From contig JANMQT010000222.1 of the NCBI GenBank assembly GCA_031370675.1, positions 1 through 8,772 on the forward strand: a DNA stretch of 8,772 bases. Direction: 5' to 3'. Under the pieces are notes generated by a model that worked only from the letters and a program-made list of their open reading frames with translations, did no database searches and was not told the DNA's origin. A program made the position numbers and the translations under genes. Every line of letters begins with the position of its first letter. Position 1 is the first letter of the stretch. This DNA comes from SZAS-18 sp031370675 (GTDB lineage Bacteria; Verrucomicrobiota; Verrucomicrobiia; Chthoniobacterales; SZAS-18). This document shows positions 5,570 to 8,772 of this stretch, piece by piece.

Positions 5570-6220
5570 TCACCGCGTCGCCACGAAGACCTGGGCGCAG
5601 TAGATGTTCCCCAGCCCGCCGCTCTTGTCTTGCCGGCCGGGCGCGGCGGCGCAGCCGAGATATTTCGCCTCGCGCGAGAGCAGGTTCTGCCGGTGTCCGG
5701 GGGAATCGATCCACTGCCTGACGACCGCGCGGGCCAGGCTCGCATAGGTGTGCGCACGAAGCGGCGGGCCGTCGCCCGTGTAGCTGAAGAGCACCTCGCC
5801 CGACGGCTCACGCCGCCGGTACATCGGCCGGCGCGCCTCGTAGTCGATCGCGAAATTCAACGCCACATTCTCGGCGATGAATCGGAAGGTGATGCCAGCC
5901 GCGCGAATCCGATCCTCGAGCGTGCGGCGTGAGCGGTCGTTGGGGTTGACGTGCGAAATCGCCCCGGCTTGCGCCATGTACTGCGCCTGCCACCGCGCAG
6001 CCGTTTGCGCCCCCGACAGCGGGGACAGCTGCGGGAGCCCTGCGCCCGCGCGCCGGTGATTGGATTCCTCAAAGATCGCGCGCGCGGCGACCTCGCCCCG
6101 GAAATGCGTGACGTCGATCGCGGCATCCGCCCCGGTAGATTCACGCGCCGGCGCCCCGGCTGCGCGCGCGACCGACCACAGCGCGAAGAACAGAACGACG
6201 CTGAGGCCTCGCGTGGTCAC
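5570..6220 (-). CDS. Secreted CAP/SCP-domain protein
   Basis: CAP (SCP/PR-1) proteins are exported proteins of varied and mostly unknown function. From the GTG at 6220 this one has 216 residues. A Sec signal peptide covers about 1-20 (GLSVVLFFALWSVARA). The CAP domain begins near 47 with ARAIFEESNHRRAGAGLPQL, followed by MAQAGAISHVNP with His90, FIAENVAL with Glu117, and WIDSPGHRQNLL with His176; these match the usual cavity residues. YLGCAA and NIYCAQVF hold Cys190 and Cys208, a likely disulfide after export. The GTG is chosen because it overlaps the symporter stop as GTGA, has AAGGA 9 nt upstream, and places the signal peptide at the N-terminus; an ATG at 6301 would add 27 residues lying inside the symporter gene. 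Translational coupling to the symporter is likely. The stop lies 3 nt from the cassette's right repeat. Confidence 0.87.
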   Translation of the reverse strand: MTTRGLSVVLFFALWSVARAAGAPARESTGADAAIDVTHFRGEVAARAIFEESNHRRAGAGLPQLSPLSGAQTAARWQAQYMAQAGAISHVNPNDRSRRTLEDRIRAAGITFRFIAENVALNFAIDYEARRPMYRRREPSGEVLFSYTGDGPPLRAHTYASLARAVVRQWIDSPGHRQNLLSREAKYLGCAAAPGRQDKSGGLGNIYCAQVFVATR

Positions 6221-7818
6221 GGAGTCTTTTCCTTCGGGAGCGGCGTGCGGAACGCGCAGGCCACGGAGAAGGTCACGATGGTGCCAAAGAAAATGCGCCA
6301 CGGAAACTCGATGACCGGCAGCCAGGCGGGCTGCGCATACAGGTCGCGACCAAAAAGCCGCGCGAGATCATTCGGGAGTCCGCTGAGAATCGCCACGGCG
6401 ATGAATCCAAGGACCATGCCGAGCAGGTTTCCGAAATCGTTGCCGCGTGTCTTCGTCAACATGCCGACCAGAAACACCCCAAGGAGCGAGCCGTAGGTGT
6501 AACCGAAGATGCCAAGCGCGATGGGGACGATGCGCTTGTCAGGACGGATGATGACGAAATATGCGGTGGCCGCGGCGACCACGATCATCAGCACCGAAAA
6601 AACGACCGTCGCCCACCGCACAGTGCGCAACGAGGCAGCGTCGCCCCGGTTTTTCGCAAAATAGGGCTCGTGCCAGTCGCGCGTGTAACTCGTGGCGAGG
6701 GCGTTGAGCGCCGTGCTGAGGGAGCCCATCGCGGTGGCGAAAATTCCGGCGATGAGCAAGCCGCGCATGCCCGGGGGCAGTCCATTGAGGATGTAATAGG
6801 AAAAGATTTCGTTCGTCTTCTTCGGCAGGTTTGCGTCGGGCAGCGCTTGATAGAACACCCAGAGCAGAACGCCGATCGTCAGAAAGATGACGACGATGGG
6901 AATATCCGCCAGGCCCGATAGAATCAGCGAAAGGCGGCTCCGCTTGATGTCCTTGGCGGTGAGCATGCGTTGCACCATGTCCTGATCGGTGCCGTGCGTG
7001 GCCATGGTCGTAAAGGTCGAGCCGAGCAGCGCCGCGAACATCGTGTACTCGGATTCAAGAATGCCTTTCACGTTTTCCCAGAACGATTTTCCCGCCTCGA
7101 TACCGCTGTCGATGACCTGCAGGTCGTGCGGTCCGCTGAGCCGCGCGGTGATGGTCTCCATGCCGCCGGGAATGGCGCGGAAGAGCAGCCAGATGGCCGC
7201 CAGCGCGCTGCCGAGCATGATAGTCGCCTGGATCAAATCGGTCCAGATCACCGCCTTGATGCCGCCAAACGTGGTGTAGATGGCGGTCAGCACGACCACG
7301 AGTGTGATCGCCGCAAGGTAGATGAGCAGCTCGCTGTGCTTGTCGGGCCGCGCGCCGGTGAACAGTTCGTAGGTCAGCACCAGGATGATAGCGGCGACAT
7401 AAAGCCGGGTGCCGCTGGCGAGGACCCGCGTGACAAGGAACACCGCGCTGGCCGCGTTCTTTGACCGCGTGCCAAAGCGCACCGTGAGGAATTCGTAGAT
7501 CGAGTAGACGTTGTAGTCGTAGTACGGCTTGATGAAAATGAACGCGATGATGATCCGCGCGAGGATCGTGCCGAAGGCGAGCTGCAGGTAGGTGTAGTTG
7601 CGCAGGCTGTAACCCTCGCCAGGCGTGCCAAGAAAGGTCCCGGCGCTGGTCTCGGCCGCGACGATCGACGCGAGTACGGCCCACCATGGAATCTTGCGGC
7701 CGCCGAGCGCGAAATCGTGCATCGACTCGTCGTTCCGGCCCATGTAGAGCCCAAGCCCCACGATGAGTGTGAAGTAACCGACGATGATGGCGCCGTCGAG
7801 CGCCCACGAAATCGACAT
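6217..7818 (-). CDS. Sodium:solute symporter (SSS family)
   Basis: A 533-residue inner-membrane carrier of the LeuT-fold SSS family, which uses the sodium gradient to import sugars, amino acids, carboxylates or similar solutes. About 13 hydrophobic segments can be traced. Marks: DFALGGRKIPWWAVLASIVAA (from residue 35) in the first helices; GTPGEGYSLRNYTYLQ at 64-79; IYEFLTVRFG at 107-116; the family signature TFGGIKAVIWTDLIQ at 183-197; GTDQDMVQRMLTAKD at 276-290; and MGSLSTALNALATSYTRDW at 364-382, the helix that contributes sodium ligands in vSGLT. The substrate cannot be named from sequence alone. The ATG at 7818 has no good ribosome site; a 7-bp stem lies directly before it. It follows the small membrane protein by 54 bp and overlaps the CAP gene by 4 nt. 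Confidence 0.93.
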   Translation of the reverse strand: MSISWALDGAIIVGYFTLIVGLGLYMGRNDESMHDFALGGRKIPWWAVLASIVAAETSAGTFLGTPGEGYSLRNYTYLQLAFGTILARIIIAFIFIKPYYDYNVYSIYEFLTVRFGTRSKNAASAVFLVTRVLASGTRLYVAAIILVLTYELFTGARPDKHSELLIYLAAITLVVVLTAIYTTFGGIKAVIWTDLIQATIMLGSALAAIWLLFRAIPGGMETITARLSGPHDLQVIDSGIEAGKSFWENVKGILESEYTMFAALLGSTFTTMATHGTDQDMVQRMLTAKDIKRSRLSLILSGLADIPIVVIFLTIGVLLWVFYQALPDANLPKKTNEIFSYYILNGLPPGMRGLLIAGIFATAMGSLSTALNALATSYTRDWHEPYFAKNRGDAASLRTVRWATVVFSVLMIVVAAATAYFVIIRPDKRIVPIALGIFGYTYGSLLGVFLVGMLTKTRGNDFGNLLGMVLGFIAVAILSGLPNDLARLFGRDLYAQPAWLPVIEFPWRIFFGTIVTFSVACAFRTPLPKEKTP

Positions 7819-7846
7819 CCGCGCCGATTAAGGCAGCGGGGCGCGG
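7819..7846 (-). promoter_or_regulatory. Possible hairpin directly before the symporter start codon
   Basis: In the mRNA sense CCGCGCC (7846-7840) can pair with GGCGCGG (7825-7819) across a 14-nt loop, and the second arm abuts the ATG. It would cover the ribosome-binding region. In such GC-rich DNA a 7-bp stem can arise by chance. Confidence 0.25.
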
Positions 7847-7872
7847 AGCGCAAGTGCGATTGCCAAATCCCC

Positions 7873-8469
7873 CTAGGTGGTGGTCACTGCCGGGGGCGGT
7901 GGGGCGCCGCCGGCGCTCCGCGCCCGGGCGAGCGCGAAGTGCAGCGGCAGCGAGCGGCCGATGAAGAACAGCACCACCACATGCAGGGCCACCGCCAGCC
8001 AAACATTCAAGTAGGCCAGTAGCACCGCATCAAGCGCATACGCGACCATCCCCGCAAAGATCGCGCTGATCCAGCCGCGCCGGGCGAGAAAACCACACAG
8101 CACGAAGAAGCCGATGATCAAAGCTTCGAGCGCAATCGTGAACGCCGGCACCAGAGTTGCCGACCCGAGCTGCCTGCCAATTTCGTTGCCGAACGCGCGA
8201 AAGAAGAGCGACGACCCTAGCCCGACTAACAGCATGCGGTCAGCTGCAAACCACAGCAGGATGCCGTTAATCGCCGACAAGCCGGCGATCCAGAACAGCC
8301 AATCGCTCCCCCGGAATGCCTCTGCCTTTACCCGGCCTGGCAGCATCTCGCGGTCACCCACCTTAATCATCTGAATATCCTCGCCGGGCTGCGGTCGACC
8401 TGTGGGGTTGGCCGCGCGCCGCAGGTGGTCGTCGTCCATCTCATGCCCGATCATGCCGCCGAGATTCAT
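7873..8469 (-). CDS. Four-TM membrane protein of unknown function
   Basis: No family is recognised. From the ATG at 8469 it has 198 residues. Residues 1-55 are polar and charged. Four hydrophobic segments then follow at about 57-76 (WLFWIAGLSAINGILLWF), 104-129, 133-154 and 156-172. A short basic stretch (ARARSAGG) and a Pro/Thr tail (APPPPAVTTT) end the protein. The start is uncertain: ATGs at 8469, 8454, 8439 and 8370 are all in frame. The last has the best ribosome site (GAGGA, 7 nt spacing) and would give 165 residues while keeping all four helices. It is the first gene of the minus-strand run with the symporter and CAP genes, 54 bp before the symporter, so a membrane-associated partner is possible but nothing specific shows it. 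Confidence 0.7.
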   Translation of the reverse strand: MNLGGMIGHEMDDDHLRRAANPTGRPQPGEDIQMIKVGDREMLPGRVKAEAFRGSDWLFWIAGLSAINGILLWFAADRMLLVGLGSSLFFRAFGNEIGRQLGSATLVPAFTIALEALIIGFFVLCGFLARRGWISAIFAGMVAYALDAVLLAYLNVWLAVALHVVVLFFIGRSLPLHFALARARSAGGAPPPPAVTTT

Positions 8470-8539
8470 CCCACATTGCTAGCAAATGGCTGAGCGGGCT
8501 GTCAATGCACGCCGGCTGGGATGTGAAGACGGCCAGGCC

Positions 8540-8562
8540 AAGCGTCGAATGGCTCGACGCTT
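8540..8562. repeat. REP-like inverted repeat upstream of the BtpA-family gene
   Basis: AAGCGTCGA (8540-8548) and TCGACGCTT (8554-8562) form a perfect 9-bp stem with a 5-nt loop. The pairing can be extended outward with bulges, because GGCC lies just left and CGGTCC just right. There is no T-tract, so it is not a standard intrinsic terminator. It sits in the 126-bp gap between divergent genes, the usual place for dispersed REP-type elements; genome-wide copy number cannot be seen here. Confidence 0.55.
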
Positions 8563-8595
8563 CGGTCCTACCCATGGGAAGCTGCCGGCAGCATC

Positions 8596-8772
8596 ATGGC
8601 GAATCTCTTTCTCTTTCCTAACCCTTCCCGAAAATCCCTCATCGGCGTGATCCATCTCCGGCCGCTGCCGGGTTCGCCGCGTTGGGGTGGGGATTTCGGA
8701 GCGGTCGTGGCCTCGGCCAGACTCGACGCAGCCGCCTACCGCGAGGGCGGGGCCGACGCCGTCATCCTGGAA
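8596..8772 (+). CDS. BtpA-family protein, N-terminal fragment
   Basis: Only the first 59 residues are inside the window; the frame is open at the edge. LIGVIHLRPLPGSPRWGGDF (15-34) followed by ARLDAAAYREGGADAVILE (41-59) is the hallmark opening of the BtpA/SgcQ family, TIM-barrel proteins named after a cyanobacterial factor needed for stable photosystem I; elsewhere they occur near sugar-metabolism genes. In a heterotroph a photosystem role is not implied. No Shine-Dalgarno sequence is visible; the palindrome GCTGCCGGCAGC (8581-8592) lies 3 nt before the ATG. The gene diverges from the membrane-protein/symporter/CAP run. An ATG at 8574 is out of frame. Confidence 0.8.
   Translation, partial: MANLFLFPNPSRKSLIGVIHLRPLPGSPRWGGDFGAVVASARLDAAAYREGGADAVILE

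Noticed and set aside
8581..8592. Palindrome GCTGCCGGCAGC just before the BtpA-family start
   Set aside because: Perfect, but composed only of G/C-rich words common in this DNA; a 12-bp palindrome is expected about twice per window of this size, and there is no other support for a site.

Overview
The window is GC-rich, gene-dense bacterial chromosome. It comes from a diderm: there is a periplasmic molybdate-binding protein with a Sec signal, and other Sec-type exported proteins. The mix of a nucleoredoxin-type thioredoxin-fold protein with a signal peptide, a large sodium:solute symporter, a four-helix-bundle (S23/IVS-type) protein and a BtpA-family protein suggests Verrucomicrobiota, perhaps Opitutales-like. 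That placement is an impression from protein style, not a phylogenetic result.

Left half (1-5053), a molybdenum locus. On the minus strand, fdhD (1873-947, TTG start, plausible sigma70-type promoter) is followed after 42 bp by a molybdopterin oxidoreductase of the FdhF/YdeP type, which runs off the left edge. Divergently, on the plus strand, lie modA (periplasmic molybdate-binding protein), modB (permease), a secreted nucleoredoxin-like protein whose CxxC site has become SDAC, and a small MOSC-domain protein. Read together: molybdate import (ModAB), activation of the molybdenum cofactor by sulfur transfer (FdhD), a Mo enzyme that would use it, and a MOSC protein of the sulfur-carrier/Mo-cofactor-binding class. 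The transporter ATPase ModC is not in the window.

Middle (5053-5567). Between the 3' ends of the MOSC gene and the oppositely oriented CAP-domain gene sits a compact cassette: a 120-residue four-helix-bundle ORF enclosed by 33-bp inverted repeats (28/33 matching by hand alignment). Its base composition is lower in GC than its neighbours. The architecture resembles the 23S rRNA intervening sequences of Leptospira and Coxiella, but here it is in an ordinary intergenic position. This is the most interesting structure in the window.

Right half (5570-8772). A minus-strand run of three genes: a four-TM membrane protein of unknown function, a 533-residue sodium:solute symporter and a secreted CAP/SCP-domain protein. 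The last two overlap by 4 nt (GTGA) and are probably translationally coupled. The window ends in a divergent gene whose first 59 residues match the start of the BtpA family. The gap before it carries a perfect 9-bp stem that looks like a REP-type dispersed repeat. No rRNA, tRNA, CRISPR array or transposase was seen. No gene-free stretch exceeds 300 bases; the longest is the 181-bp fdhD/modA divergent region.
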